DNA of 64,000 nt from Endocalyx cinctus (lineage: Eukaryota > Ascomycota > Sordariomycetes > Amphisphaeriales > Apiosporaceae): positions 248,001-312,000 of the forward strand of contig BCKC01000013.1 in assembly GCA_001600455.1 (NCBI GenBank), read 5' to 3'. Shown here piece by piece: positions 1-11,225 of this stretch. The translations under genes were made by a program, and so were the position numbers. Every line of letters starts with the position of its first letter. Position 1 is the stretch's first letter. The notes below the pieces were generated by a model. It did no database searches. It was not told the origin of the DNA and worked only from the letters and a program-made list of their open reading frames with translations.

Positions 1-956
1 GCTTAAGGTAGATGGTGACGGTAGTACGCCGACGCGGGTCTCTGGCTTCTTGCTTTTAAGGTTGATGCAACGGCCGTCGCCACCACCGTAGAGTTTCGAA
101 AAAATCGTAAATTGTGAAAATTTAAGCACTAGTCCCGTTTCGGAAAATGGTGTATTGATTAGTTACAATAGCTTTATTCATGAGACGTGTTGGTTTTCGT
201 CTATGGGATGTGTGAATGTCGCCCGCCTTTATCTCGTCGCAATTTAACTCCTATTGCTTTTTCCGCTTAGGTAAGTAAGACCTTACTTCCACTTGGTCGA
301 CAGAAACGTAATCACAATGAAACGCGTGGAATCGATGTAAAATAACCGTGTAGTATAGTCTTCATAAGAGCTAGGAGGGATGGGTACGGATAATACCCAA
401 AACCGCATATAAACACCAGACCGACAGCTTGTTTCTAGCCTGTGTTACGGATCTCCCTTTTCAACTTAGCGCCAACCTGAGTCAGTTAAATCTCCTCAAT
501 AGCTGCTCCTCTACAGAAACTATCAGCCTATTACAAAATAGTAATCATCCCTCAATTACTCGTAATTGCCACATATGACGCCTCGATGTCATAGGTCGCA
601 TACCTACTAGTCATGTAATCACCTGGGAATTTTAAGTTCTCGGACTTTTGACTCTCCAAGGTCCCTGATCCGGTTGGGTTATAGCACTATGTTAAGCTAA
701 TAATACCCAGTTCTCGATTATGCTCGTAAAAGCGCTGGAACCCCTCTTATTTCGAATAGAAACTTATATCAAGCAATTACTATGTATATTATAATAAAAA
801 ATCATTTAATACTTATAATATCATAACATATACTAAATACATCTTAATATACCAGAACTAAAGTCGATTATATTTAATATTTAAACTCCAATTATTTGTC
901 ACGCGAGTATATATCCCTTAAAAATTATCTATCAAAACATACACTGTATAGATAAG
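1..956. other. intergenic, no gene seen
   Basis: I see no supportable gene. The last 190 bases before the first gene are very AT-rich, with long runs of A/T from about 780 to 890, as in non-coding fungal spacer. Confidence 0.6.
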
Positions 957-2416
957 ATGTTGGAGTTGAGGTTATTTGTGGTTGAGACATTTGTACTGCT
1001 TGCTATTGGCATCTCGACAATTTTTCTACGCATATTTGCCCGGCTAAAACTGTTTGGATTCCGAGGTCTCAAGATCGACGACTATCTGATGTTGCTAGTC
1101 ATCATACCATATGCGATAGAAAGCGTCCTTGCCTACAATGTAGCGACCAAGTACAACGGACTGGCCAACAGCGGTATGACAGATGCAGAGCGAGCTGCGC
1201 TCTTGCCGGACACCCAGGAGTATCAATGGAGGTTCGTCTGGATAAAACTTCTGATCGTTACTATAGAGAGCGAATAACTGACAGATTACGAACTCACAGG
1301 GTACAAGGCTCTAAAGCACAGGTTGCAGGCTGGTGTATATACACGACAGTCTTGTGGATTATCAAAACCTCTCTCTGTGCCTTCTACCTTCGCCTCACTG
1401 TAAGTTCGATTTGTTTATCTGTTCCGAAGCCATTTAATAGCATTTATTATTAGCTGAATGCTCATATGCCCGTATCAATTTTTTTTTAGAACGGTATAGA
1501 CAGCTTTAAGACCAGGATTTATATTGGGCTGGGTTTGATCGCATCCACCTACATTATTCTGATCGTTATGTTCCTCAGCAGTTGCCGGCCTTTGAATCAT
1601 ATGTGGCAGATAAACCCCAATCCCGGGAGTAAGTTAATCCATTCTTTGATTCTTTGTTACGAATCTTCGACGCACGTTGGATCGTCAAGCTAATCACCCT
1701 ACTTACATAGACTTCTGCCAGCCTGGTGTATCCAAGCTTTACGTCCTTATGGTTGTCATCTTTAATATTATAACAGATGCGTATCTGTTTATGATACCGA
1801 CATTAATTCTATGGGGTATTCGGATTACGACTTATAAACGACTAGGTATAATGGTATTATTTTCAGGGGCCATATTCGTCATGACTGCGGGTCTCCTGCG
1901 TTGTGTGCTTATACTCCAGGTTTGTTCCTTGTTCAGTGTTATGATCGCTTATGATATTTGTACCGTAAGAAAAAGAGAAAAAATTACTGGCATAATAACA
2001 GTAGAAATTAGGACCCGATTAACGGACCCGGGCAAGCCGCGGCGTGGGCTGTGCGAGAGTCATTCGTCGCCATTACAAGCTCATGTTTGCCGATAATTTG
2101 GGGTTTAGCACGGAAAGTGCTTAGGCCTTACCTTGGCTCGCTTGTCTCGTCGGATAAAATGACCTCCGCTCTTAACGACGGGAGTGGCCGGCTCACCCAC
2201 CATATTATATCTCCTATATTCACGCATAATCATCGATGGAACCAATCTTTAGCCCGGGCTAACACCACAAACACGAAGGTAAGCAATTTTAGCGGCACAA
2301 GCTTAGAATACAATCTACAAGAACTACACTCTGTGCCGATGGGCATTATTAGAAGTGTTGATATTTCGGCAGAGAGCACAAAATCGGAAGTTGCAGACCA
2401 TGACAACACATTCTAA
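957..2416 (+). CDS. Fung_rhodopsin (PTH11-like) seven-helix membrane protein
   Basis: Five exons: 957-1231, 1300-1399, 1490-1628, 1711-1919 and 2012-2416, giving 375 aa, normal for this family. All introns are GT-AG and keep the frame. The protein is strongly hydrophobic in its first 270 residues with about seven membrane helices, followed by a polar cytoplasmic tail. Diagnostic family blocks are visible: DDYLM after helix 1, GSKAQVAGW at the start of exon 2, the CRPL...W motif with NPNPG at the end of exon 3, and FCQPG at the start of exon 4. Fungal members are plasma-membrane proteins thought to act as receptors, for example in host or surface sensing; the ligand is unknown. A paralogue lies at 20025-21429 on the other strand. 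Confidence 0.88.
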
Positions 2417-3099
2417 CATCGGTGCTCGGTCTTTTAAACTAAAGTCCTTATGTTTTCTTGGCCTTGACTTAAACTTTCACGGCGCCCACTATGTATTACT
2501 CAGCTACTTAATAGTCTTAGCTTATTAGTATTTTTTAGATACCCCACATCTGGTAGATTTTTAAGGTTTTAGTGACATCCTAGAAAATCACCTTGATGGA
2601 GCGATGCTAATTATCCATTGGGACGTTACTCTCAAATGTCGCCCACCGAAAGCTAATCTCCTCACAATATCCTACTATGTAAGCCTTGAAATTGACGGAG
2701 CGCACTATATTTGGACGTTCGGCCTGACTGAAAAAGACCTAATTCCTGTATCCCGTACGTCTTTCCATACCTCATTTCCTTGTATTTATACCGTTGCTAC
2801 TAGGCGCTAACATCTATATATTGCATAATTTTTATTTTTATTTTTATTTTTTTTTTTTGAAAAATTGTACATACAATTATGATATCCAAAGTCAGTGTGG
2901 AACTGCGATAAACCCCCGTCTATTCCTAAAATTCTTCATTTGGAATAATTACACCAAGCCAGCACTGACACTGGTTAAAGAAATTACTATTATGAAAGGT
3001 TTATTTCTGTTTGGATATAAATACGCGCTATCTGAACCATTTTTATTGACCCTTTCTATATCCAGCTCTACCAAGCGGCTTTGCTTCCCTTGAAAATGT
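2417..3099. other. intergenic with T-rich microsatellite
   Basis: No supportable gene. A T-rich low-complexity tract of repeated ATTTTT units runs from about 2826 to 2861. Confidence 0.5.
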
Positions 3100-4670
3100 T
3101 TATGACGGTATCTTGAAGCCACCAGTCCTATCCTTCCAGAATCCGGTCGGGTCTACCTCAGCCTACACTTTCTAAGCCAAGGCCAACTTTTCCGGGCTCA
3201 ATCTTCCAAAGTAATCCTGAGGATAGAAGCAATCGTTCTGGAAAAGTGGTAAATATGCATCTGCCGGAATTAAACCACTTTCCTGGTAGTCTTGCGTTAT
3301 TTCCCGAAATCCGTTGTATGTGTCTTGCATCGTCTGATCCACCTGGGCATAGTCAGAGTTCTCCCAGAAGCTATAGTCGAGCTCAATGACAATGCGGTCA
3401 ATTTCGTCGTCCAGATTTATCATGTCGCCACCCTTTTTCTTAGCCACGCGTGCGATCTGCTTCGGCATGGGTTGGAATGCCATGCTGGCAATCATGCCGG
3501 GTATGTATTTGACCGTGTCGCTCACGTTTGCCCAGTGGTCGTAAATGGCGCCTATAAAATCGGCCGAATTTTCAAGGCTAGGGAACGCCACAGTCTCTGT
3601 ACCAATCGTATAGACACTTCCCCTGACGACGGCGAAGTCGTTGGCGGTAAGGAGATCGTCCATAGACCGTGTTTTACAGCTGTTGATCGTAGGTCCAATT
3701 GCCAAGAAGGCATCAAATACCCCCTCAGGCGGCTCCGGTCCGTTATAGTACAAAAACAAGATCCAGAGATCGACAATATTTGCGGCTGTCCATCCCATCG
3801 TTACGATGATACCAGCTTTCTCGTCTGTGTAGCTAACCGTGAAGTTATACACCGCTGCTAGCATGGCTGTGGTGACGTCTTCGGTCGCGGTGAACACCAG
3901 ATTTCCGCCCCAAACATCACCTTGGGGGTAGGCCTGCAGAACGTAGGAGGTAACAATACCAAAATTATTACCGCCTCCCTTCAGAGCCATAAAGATATCC
4001 GGATAGCTACTCTCGGCGACCGTGATGATCGAGGAGTTAACTAGAACCAAGGTGTACTCAAGCACGCTGTTAGCAGCCCATCCATACTCCGAGCTCATGA
4101 AGCTCAGACCTCCTATGGTCAGATATTTGTCAGCTGCTAGGTTGAGTTTTAGGACATGCTTCGGGAGTTCTCACCTAACAAATAACCGCCGACGCCAACA
4201 TTACCAATCCTACCACCAACAACTGTGTATCCCGTCCCGTCAAGCGCACCGGACAAGTCTTCCCATCTGTTTCCAGGTCCAACTCTCAAAGTCTCCGTCG
4301 CGGGGTCGAAAGTGATCTCGTTTAACTTCGAAGTTGATATGAGAGGGCCACCGTCCACGCTCGCGAACCAATTATTCGGATTATGACCACCTGATTTGAT
4401 CGCAAAAGTCTCGTTATTCCCCCGGAGCGCGGTGATGATGGCAGCAACCTGTTCGGTAGTTGTTGGCTCTAGGATACATATCGGCTTCAGCTCGCCACAA
4501 GACGTCGACCAATAGTCTTGCTGCTCGGTGAGATAATCAAGTGACGATGGCTTTAATGAGTTGATGTTCGTCTGGGCTGTAATTGTCGAGCAGGTATCCT
4601 GACCTAGCGATTGAACAACCAGCGCGGAGACCACCAATACAGCCGCTCTCATGAGGTCCCCACGTGCCAT
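3100..4670 (-). CDS. secreted FAD-linked oxidoreductase (PCMH/BBE type) with two in-frame TAG codons
   Basis: Exon 1 is 4175-4670 and exon 2 starts at 4112, separated by a 62-bp GT-AG intron (4113-4174) that restores VGGYLLG-GGLSF. I chose the ATG at 4670 because the codon at 4691 is GTG. A signal peptide covers about residues 1-23. The FAD-binding PCMH domain follows, with SGGH at 93-96 (His96 is the likely flavin attachment site) and the GGG turn. The substrate-binding region and C-terminal BBE domain come next. The frame stops at TAG 3172-3174 (478 aa) but continues in the same frame through a second TAG (3163-3165) into the family's conserved ending, DPTGFW then RTGGFK, closing at TAA 3100-3102. 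Both TAG codons are one C-to-T step from CAG. It could be a fresh pseudogene, a slightly truncated active enzyme, or an mRNA-edited gene. Confidence 0.8.
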
Positions 4671-6167
4671 AGTGCACGGTTTAATTATCACCTAGAAGAG
4701 CAAACGGTTCATTATACATACACCTTACCGCATAGGTATGTAATTACCCAATATTCAATAGTATCAACGGAGTAGCTTGCCCTGCTTTTTACAGGTGGTG
4801 ACTCGCATTTTGACTTCGTAGTGGTGTTACTAACGTCATTTTATATCCAAATTTAATATATATATGTGTTTATAATAGGCTTCGAATCAGTCGATAACCA
4901 ACTTCGGTAGTGGAAAATGAATCGCTAGTTGCTCAAAAACAGCCCACTACCGATTTATCATGTTGCTGATTCTCGTAGACGATGGAATATGACGCGATAA
5001 TCAAGATCTTTGGCATCAATGCTGGGAAAAGGCCCAATTATAGCATGAGGATGGCGAAACGTTGTAGTCTTATTATTGAGGCATTATGGAAAACCAGTAT
5101 CATGTCCTGCTGCATCCGTTCTAGATTTACTAGACATTAATACGGTTTAAGAGGAGAATGGTCGACGTAGATGTAAAGCTGTGGAGTACCGACTGGAGGT
5201 TTATCTAATGCTTCTAATATTATTTGAATAGAATATCGTTATGGTACATACTGTACTGTACATACTGTAGTTATATCCACGCTCTTGTACGCAGTCACTT
5301 TTGGACAGCGGACGTAACTGTGGACAGTTAGTCATTTTTAGGAACATAACAAAGTGGGATGATATGGGCAGAAGTAAAGTCCAAATTCTGTGTCTCCAAA
5401 GCATCATGCGCCTTCGTCCAGAAGTCGAGACAGAGTTGGTCTCGCCTTTTTTGAAGCTCGCCCAGGGTCGACGCTGTCAGAAATGGAACAGGTGGGGCTA
5501 CTATCTATTACGAAAACAGAAGTTGGGCCATTCAAAAGGCCAGGGACTTGGCACGATTAGTCAGGAGAGGTGCCCGCACAGAAAAGGAGTATTAGGTAAG
5601 CCACCCCCTTTTCTGGTCAACAAGATGTCAAAAATTCCATTTATTCCTACATACGAATTACCCAATCAACCCAGATTAATGGCTTATGAATAATATGCCG
5701 GCGGCAAATTCATGATCCCGATCCGACCAAAATATCGGAGCTCACCTACATCAGCTCAACCTTCTCTAATCCAATATAGACTCGCGTAAATACTGCGGAT
5801 GTAGTATGGAAAGAATGTACAATACATAGGATGATATTCTTAATAACGAACCCATGTAGGACCCTTGGGCCTGTGTCTGTATAATAGAACTTCTTCTCCT
5901 TAAGAAATAATCTACGTATACCGACAACTCTAAGTTGAACTTATCTTCAGATACGTGACTCGACGTAAAATGCATACTCAGGAATGCCCGGAAGTTTGGA
6001 TACATTTTTTAGAATCTCCAAGCAGCGAACTGCAAATAACCGTATGCTCTTCCATTAATGACGTCATTATTAATTTATTGGCTAGCTCCCACTCATCCCT
6101 TGCCTGCATAATAGGTAAATGACCCCTGTCTTGATATGGAAATCAACATTCCAATTGTTTTAACCTT
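4671..6167. other. intergenic with uncertain open frames
   Basis: A 130-codon frame at 5301-5693 (+) matches no family I know and has no convincing start context. A short direct repeat of GTACATACTGTA occupies 5243-5270. I see nothing else supportable. Confidence 0.4.
5243..5270. repeat. tandem GTACATACTGTA motif
   Basis: Two nearly adjacent copies of a 12-base motif that is almost self-complementary. Related TACTGTAC-rich segments occur at 22996-23017, 23124-23174 and about 44476-44497. They may be ends of a degraded miniature element, but no intact element boundaries are visible. Confidence 0.4.
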
Positions 6168-6820
6168 TTGCCTCGTAGTAGTTCTAGAACGATGAGCCAA
6201 TCTAGCACGTTGTGCTTCTTCTCAAGTCTGGACCATTTGCGGTACCTGACCATCTCTCAAGACCTTTCAAATATGAGCAAACACCCCGTCAAGGAAATGC
6301 AGCCTAAGGTGAAAAAAGCGGGTGACGTCCTCCCCGAAGAGCGTGACACAACCCATCCGGGTATGGTGTCTGAGTGGTTTATCGGCTTTCTGAGATCAAT
6401 TGGTGAGCCCATGGAATGCCCGGCCATTGTGAAGAATACACGCGATGATGTGCTTTGGGACAACGCTCTTTCACCATGGCGTCGCTCGCCGTCGTGGCTA
6501 CTCATCCGTGTCGCTCTCCAACTCAACTTGACCCGGGAGGCAACGCCAACAAAATCAGACACTATCTACAAAGAAGCTATGCTCTTTATCTTGTCTCATA
6601 TAGTTAACCTATTAGCTCACATCAGCAAACGCTACGTGTTGGTTTACAGAAATTATATTCGGGCAGAAACTTCCGATGAATAGGAGAGCCTACATAAAGT
6701 GGAAAGAAAAGCGGTGGGTGAGTCTGGACACATAGATGTAGAGGAATTAAAATATTTAATGAGTACGCGAGACCCAGGCTATTATGCCATCTATGTTCAA
6801 GGACTCGTGTAGGTATAGAA
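6168..6820 (+). pseudogene. DUF6606-domain fragment
   Basis: An open frame at 6168-6683 carries blocks typical of the DUF6606 domain, which normally forms the N-terminal part of very large (about 3000 aa) fungal proteins that also carry ubiquitin-hydrolase-like DUF3638/DUF3645 domains. Visible blocks are MQPKVKKAGDVLPEER, THPGMVSEW, KNTRDDVLW and PWRRSPSWLLIRVALQL. There is no convincing ATG, since the frame opens at TTG, and the 3' side passes through several stops while still hinting at similarity in another frame. The remainder of the large gene is absent from the window, so this is a truncated relic. Confidence 0.65.
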
Positions 6821-7640
6821 CCTGAAGGGTAATGAAGATGAAGAGGGGTATGGTTTGATTGAAAGAGACTGACGAATTTGCTGGGGCATCGCATATTGAT
6901 TAACCATGCCTAGCCCCGAAAACATGGAAGTTTTCCACACCAAAAAAAGGATCTTAGAACGCAGAACTCAAGAGGAGAAAAAGGGGGTGGGGGCATGCTT
7001 CTAGATAAGAATAAATTCGTTCCTCATATTGTCGGTTTTATGAAGCCAAGAAATTTGATAATTGGTGGGAAATAAGGCCTTAATCGTCATACTCGCTAGT
7101 ATTGGCCGTAGTATGAACTAAGGTAAAAGAAGCTTACGTTATGGGTCCGTTTTGTTTCTCATATTTTTATTTTAACTTGAAACTTTCAAGCCTCTTTACT
7201 GCGCGTCACTTTTTTTTTTTAATGGACCCAATCCATACGAGATGACTTTAAATGCTTAATATTGACGTTTCCGTTATAGCATGAGCCGCATGCCTTGAAA
7301 TACGTCGTCGTTCATTGGCTACGTAACACAAAACTGACAAACTACGCAGCAAGTACCGAGCATTAGGAACTAGACGTGGCCCGCTAAACCGTCTTAAGTC
7401 GTACAAATTAAAAACTATACAAGGGTATACGCAATCCCTATTCCCAACCAACGAACTGTCACATACCCTCTAAGGGGACACAATTTTGAATATGGATATG
7501 TTACGAAGCATTTCATTGAAGTTAAGGGACGTACGTAGTTAATGGTGGGGAAACATGCGGACGGTGGCTTCACGGTTACGCCGCTATTCCCAAGCGGCCC
7601 GCAACTCGGTATTTGGCGTAAACAATGGAGTTTTTCATTT
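6821..7640. other. intergenic, no gene seen
   Basis: No supportable gene. A short poly-T run lies near 7210-7220. Confidence 0.5.
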
Positions 7641-7650
7641 CTTCCAAATC

Positions 7651-7811
7651 CCAATATATAACTGAGCACGCCGTCCCATTCACAACAATCTCATCCATCA
7701 CCAACAAATCACTTCGTCACCGCTCTAGCTCTTTTCTACGACCTTTTGATAACCTCTCTTTACCAACTTAAGCTTGTTTTTTATCCCATTTGAAATTACC
7801 AAAAAACAACC
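7651..7811 (+). promoter_or_regulatory. probable core promoter and 5' UTR of the dioxygenase
   Basis: An AATATATAA box at about 7653-7661 is followed by a long C/T-rich tract (about 7690-7780) and an A/C-rich run ending in CAACC directly before the ATG at 7812. This layout, TATA-like box then CT tract then good start context, is typical of well-expressed filamentous-fungal genes. The transcription start is not determined. Confidence 0.5.
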
Positions 7812-8918
7812 ATGCGTTTCTCTAACGTCGTCTCGGGCCTCGCCCTCCTAGCCAGCTCCGTATCTGCCCATCCCGGCCATGACATCACCGAGGAAGCTCT
7901 TCAGCGTCGCGAGTTCCTCAAGACGGTTAAGCGTTCGGACCTGAGCGCTTGCGCCAGCAAGCTTAAGGCTCGCGGAGTCCAGGACCGTCAACAGCAACGT
8001 CGCGCGGCCGCTATCGCCGAGGCCCGCGCCAAGAGAGGTATCCATCATAAGCGTGACGCAGAAACTGTCCTCGCTACTGACCACAACATGACCTCGACCG
8101 GCTATATGCCCGACACGGCTGAGGAGGTCCTCTACGCTACTAAGACCTGTGTGCTCACTCCCGAGGTCACTACTGGCCCTTACTGTAAGTGATATATCAT
8201 CGTATACTGTGTGCTCGACAGATAGACTAACTCGAAACGAATAGACGTTGGTGGCGAGTACATCCGCAAAGAACTCAAGGAAGACCAAGCCGGTGTAGAC
8301 ACCATCCTGGATTACCAGGTCATCGACGTCAACACATGCGAGCCCGTCACCGATGTCTATCTCGAGATGTGGCACGCTAACGCCACTGGCGTCTACTCCG
8401 GTACCGATACCCAAGCCGGCCTGGACTCCACCTGGCTGCGTGGTATCCAACAGACGGACGCCGAGGGCGTGGCTCAGTTCGAGTCCATCTTCCCGGGCCA
8501 CTATACTGGTCGCTCGATCCATATCCATGTTATGGTTCACACCAACGTTAGCACCGTCTACGCCAACCAGACCCTGGGTAATGACGTGTACTCTAGCCAT
8601 ATCGGTCAGACTTTCTTCGACCAGGACTTGATCACGCTCGTCGAGGAGACGTACCCCTATACCACCAACACTCAGGAGTTGAGCACCAACGACGACGATG
8701 GTATCCTCCGAGAGGAGACCGTGACCGACGGCGTTGATCCGTTTTACGACTACGTTATGCTCGGCGATGACATTACCGACGGCATCTTTGCTTGGATCTC
8801 GTTCGGCATCAACTCGACTCTTTCCGACTCGATTAGCCCCGCTGCTTTCCACTACGAAACTGGTGGTGTTACTAACACCGACGGTGGTGAGGGTGGTGGT
8901 CCCAGCCAGGATAACTAG
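7812..8918 (+). CDS. secreted intradiol ring-cleavage dioxygenase-like protein
   Basis: Two exons (7812-8184 and 8245-8918) with a 60-bp GT-AG intron give 348 aa. An N-terminal signal peptide ends around residue 19 (SVSA-HPG) and is followed by a charged pro-region. The intradiol dioxygenase core follows. The four expected non-haem Fe(III) ligands are visible: Tyr125 in GPYY (split by the intron), Tyr211 in GHYTGR, and His217 and His219 in SIHIHV, with the W-H-A-N core at 167-170. Family members open catechol-type aromatic rings; secreted fungal forms are linked to lignin-derived or plant phenolic breakdown. The tail is Gly-rich and low complexity. The gene is intact, with high third-position GC, unlike its decaying neighbours. 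Confidence 0.92.
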
Positions 8919-9028
8919 ACTGGTCATATGTATAGGATTAGGTTGTCAGCCAACTGCGATGTGGTGAAAAGGTTGGAAAGGATATTATGATCTTTTTGAT
9001 GAGATGAAATGACATTTGTATATATTGT

Positions 9029-9420
9029 TCAAGACCGAAACGGTCGTACCCTCGCCTCGTCGTAGCCCCCGGTGACCAGCGTCCCGTTCACCAAGGGGTC
9101 CACGGAGCCCATGTGCATGCTGAAGAAAGGGGAGGATATGGCTCCGGAATCCCACAGCTTAGATGCGATGTTTGGTAAAGAGAGGACGGATTTCAGCAGG
9201 GGTACTGGCCACGACGTGTTATATAGTTTAGTCGCTGCATTATCTACCACTATAGCTTGCATCTCGAGAGCGGCGCCTCCGATCTCCGGCTTCACCGTCT
9301 CCCCCGTAATGTTCTCGGAAATGAATGGCGACCAATAATTTCGTCCAGGAGAATGGGGGATAGTCAAGTTCTTCCAAAAATCGAAGTTAGTGAAGTTAAT
9401 ATACGCTAGCTACATCGTAC
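9029..9420 (-). pseudogene. pepsin-like (A1) aspartic protease fragment
   Basis: A 112-codon frame resembles the middle of fungal A1 aspartic proteases, ending in a segment like SSPFFSMHMGSVDP...GTLVTGGYDEARV, where the conserved GGYD loop is clear. Just upstream the same frame continues (INFTNFDFWKN) to a stop. Neither catalytic Asp motif (DTG/DSG) is present, and the frame ends at once after the GGYD loop, so both ends are missing. It is a relic rather than an active protease. Confidence 0.55.
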
Positions 9421-9476
9421 CAAACAAACAAGGTCAAAACATTATAGCCGTATTGCTCGATATCCATTTACATATT

Positions 9477-10451
9477 TCAAATAAACCATTTCTCATCAAA
9501 CCAGCCGACATTATTAAACACTGTCCAAAGTTTAGATGCCTTGTTGACGTCGATCTTGCAAGCCTGCTGCGCATCCGTCTTGAGAAATGCCTTCCCCCGC
9601 CTGAGACATTCGAGACGGCGGATAAATATTCGTCGCTTGCTCGTTAGATAAGTAGCGCAGCCAAGTCGCAGGTTGGCAGCAAGAGTCAGCTCATCTGGAT
9701 GCAGAAGGTCGCTATAAGGAATGCTACTGAGGTCGATCGGAGTACCTTTCCAATATGCCTTGAGACTGTCAGACTTGTTAGGGAGCGAATTAGTTGGCGG
9801 GCAGCAGTCGGGAAGGTCAAGGAAATATTTATCTTCTCGATTAGAAGCAACGGCGCGACGGAGCGAAGGGTCTGGTGCTGTGTTAGAAGCGTGGAAATTC
9901 CTATGACTTGCAGAATGACCTGCGGACGGGCATGGAATCATAGGAATAGGTTGCAGTGTAGTGTCAGTTGATGTCGGTTTCACGGGCTCGGCATGCTGTG
10001 GTTCTCCTTGCTGTGGTTTGAAAGATTTATTCTTGGCTGCCTGTCGATCGGCCAGCAAAAATGCACGCTCCCGTCGCAACCACCCTTTTGGGTCCTCCTT
10101 ATATTTCTTTATCACTTGTGGGCTGAAAAAAAGCATCAACTCGTATTCTTCTCTCTGAGGAGGAGCTACTCTTCCAAAGAACTCGGCGGATCCGGCGACA
10201 AGGTGATTATTTACGATTCGCTGAGTCTCGATGGAATCATCATTCGCAAATAATGGCTGCGGAGATGGCAAGTGAGAAACACCTTGTGAAGGGTAGAAGG
10301 TAGTATTCTTGACGATGTTTTCTCCCAAATTTGAGATGCTGGACGAATTCTCGCTTAGCTTGTTAATAGGAGAAACTGGCGGCGCCAGAGCTGGCATAGG
10401 ACCTTGAGTCCGTCTCGTATCAGAAACGGCTGGGGTGATTAATTGTGACAT
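9477..10451 (-). CDS. SWIRM-domain protein (FUN19-like)
   Basis: A single-exon frame of 324 aa starting with ATG at 10451. The N-terminal third is low-complexity and Ser/Pro-rich. A conserved block at about 90-130 (FFGRVAPPQREEYELMLFF...WLRRER) is followed by a disordered linker. The C-terminal 90 residues form a SWIRM domain (YSDLLHPDELTLAANLRLGC..YL..KRRIF through WTVFNNVGWFDEKW). SWIRM domains are helical DNA/nucleosome-binding modules of chromatin complexes, and the FUN19 subgroup is nuclear and poorly characterised. The gene is intact; I see no introns. Confidence 0.82.
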   Translation of the reverse strand: MSQLITPAVSDTRRTQGPMPALAPPVSPINKLSENSSSISNLGENIVKNTTFYPSQGVSHLPSPQPLFANDDSIETQRIVNNHLVAGSAEFFGRVAPPQREEYELMLFFSPQVIKKYKEDPKGWLRRERAFLLADRQAAKNKSFKPQQGEPQHAEPVKPTSTDTTLQPIPMIPCPSAGHSASHRNFHASNTAPDPSLRRAVASNREDKYFLDLPDCCPPTNSLPNKSDSLKAYWKGTPIDLSSIPYSDLLHPDELTLAANLRLGCATYLTSKRRIFIRRLECLRRGKAFLKTDAQQACKIDVNKASKLWTVFNNVGWFDEKWFI

Positions 10452-11225
10452 GTGGCTCTGGGAAAAGGAATCAAGTATGATGGGGTTCGGGGGAGATACT
10501 ATTATGTGGCAGTATGGAGATTAAGAATGACTCCAAGGGTGAGCATTTATATTGTATATTAATAGACCGTCGTGTCAGCATCTTCTAGGCCAGCGTCGAT
10601 CCTAGGCGAGCAAACGGCGAAATTAATTCTGAAGCTCCAATTACAGACGTGAGGGAAGACAATCTAAAATAATTTCTAGAAACTTCCCACCGACCATTTA
10701 CAGTACATACCAATAGCAGATATTCCACTTTTGGTTATCTCACTATAGCTTATTTTTAGTGTATGGAATCCTCGTCATACAAAAAGTCTAAATTCTGCCT
10801 TGCACTCTTTTTGTCTATAGCGCTTAATCTAGTTATAGATATCGTGGGCTCTTGTCTAGAAACAGAGCTTTCAAAATTGAATTTGCCTTTTTGAGTTTGG
10901 CCAGAATCGTGCTTATCCAAAAGTTAGAATAGGTGGGGCTGCCGTCAAGCTGGCTCGTCCACAAATCACTCTCGACCAAAGTGACTCACAGGACGACCAA
11001 CTGGATGCTGTATGACGATATGATCACTGATTATAACATAGTTACTTTTGGCACCAACAGCACTAAACACAACCTCATAATAACTGAGTCGTCGAGCCAC
11101 TGCGGTTCACAGAGATTACAGCCTACTGGCACTAGGTACTTATATGTCACATAGAATTTACGATTCATTCCATTAGCTTTCACTCGAGCTATCCAAAACA
11201 ATAGCCTACTAGAACCATCATAACG
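10452..11225. other. intergenic, no gene seen
   Basis: Spacer between the SWIRM gene and the ankyrin gene. I see no supported coding region. Confidence 0.5.

Noticed and set aside
3292..3861. 189-aa plus-strand frame
   Set aside because: Opposite strand of the FAD oxidoreductase exon 2; no motif.
7848..8927. 359-aa minus-strand open frame opposite the dioxygenase
   Set aside because: It is the antisense shadow of a GC-rich gene with a full set of iron ligands; the minus frame has no recognisable domain.
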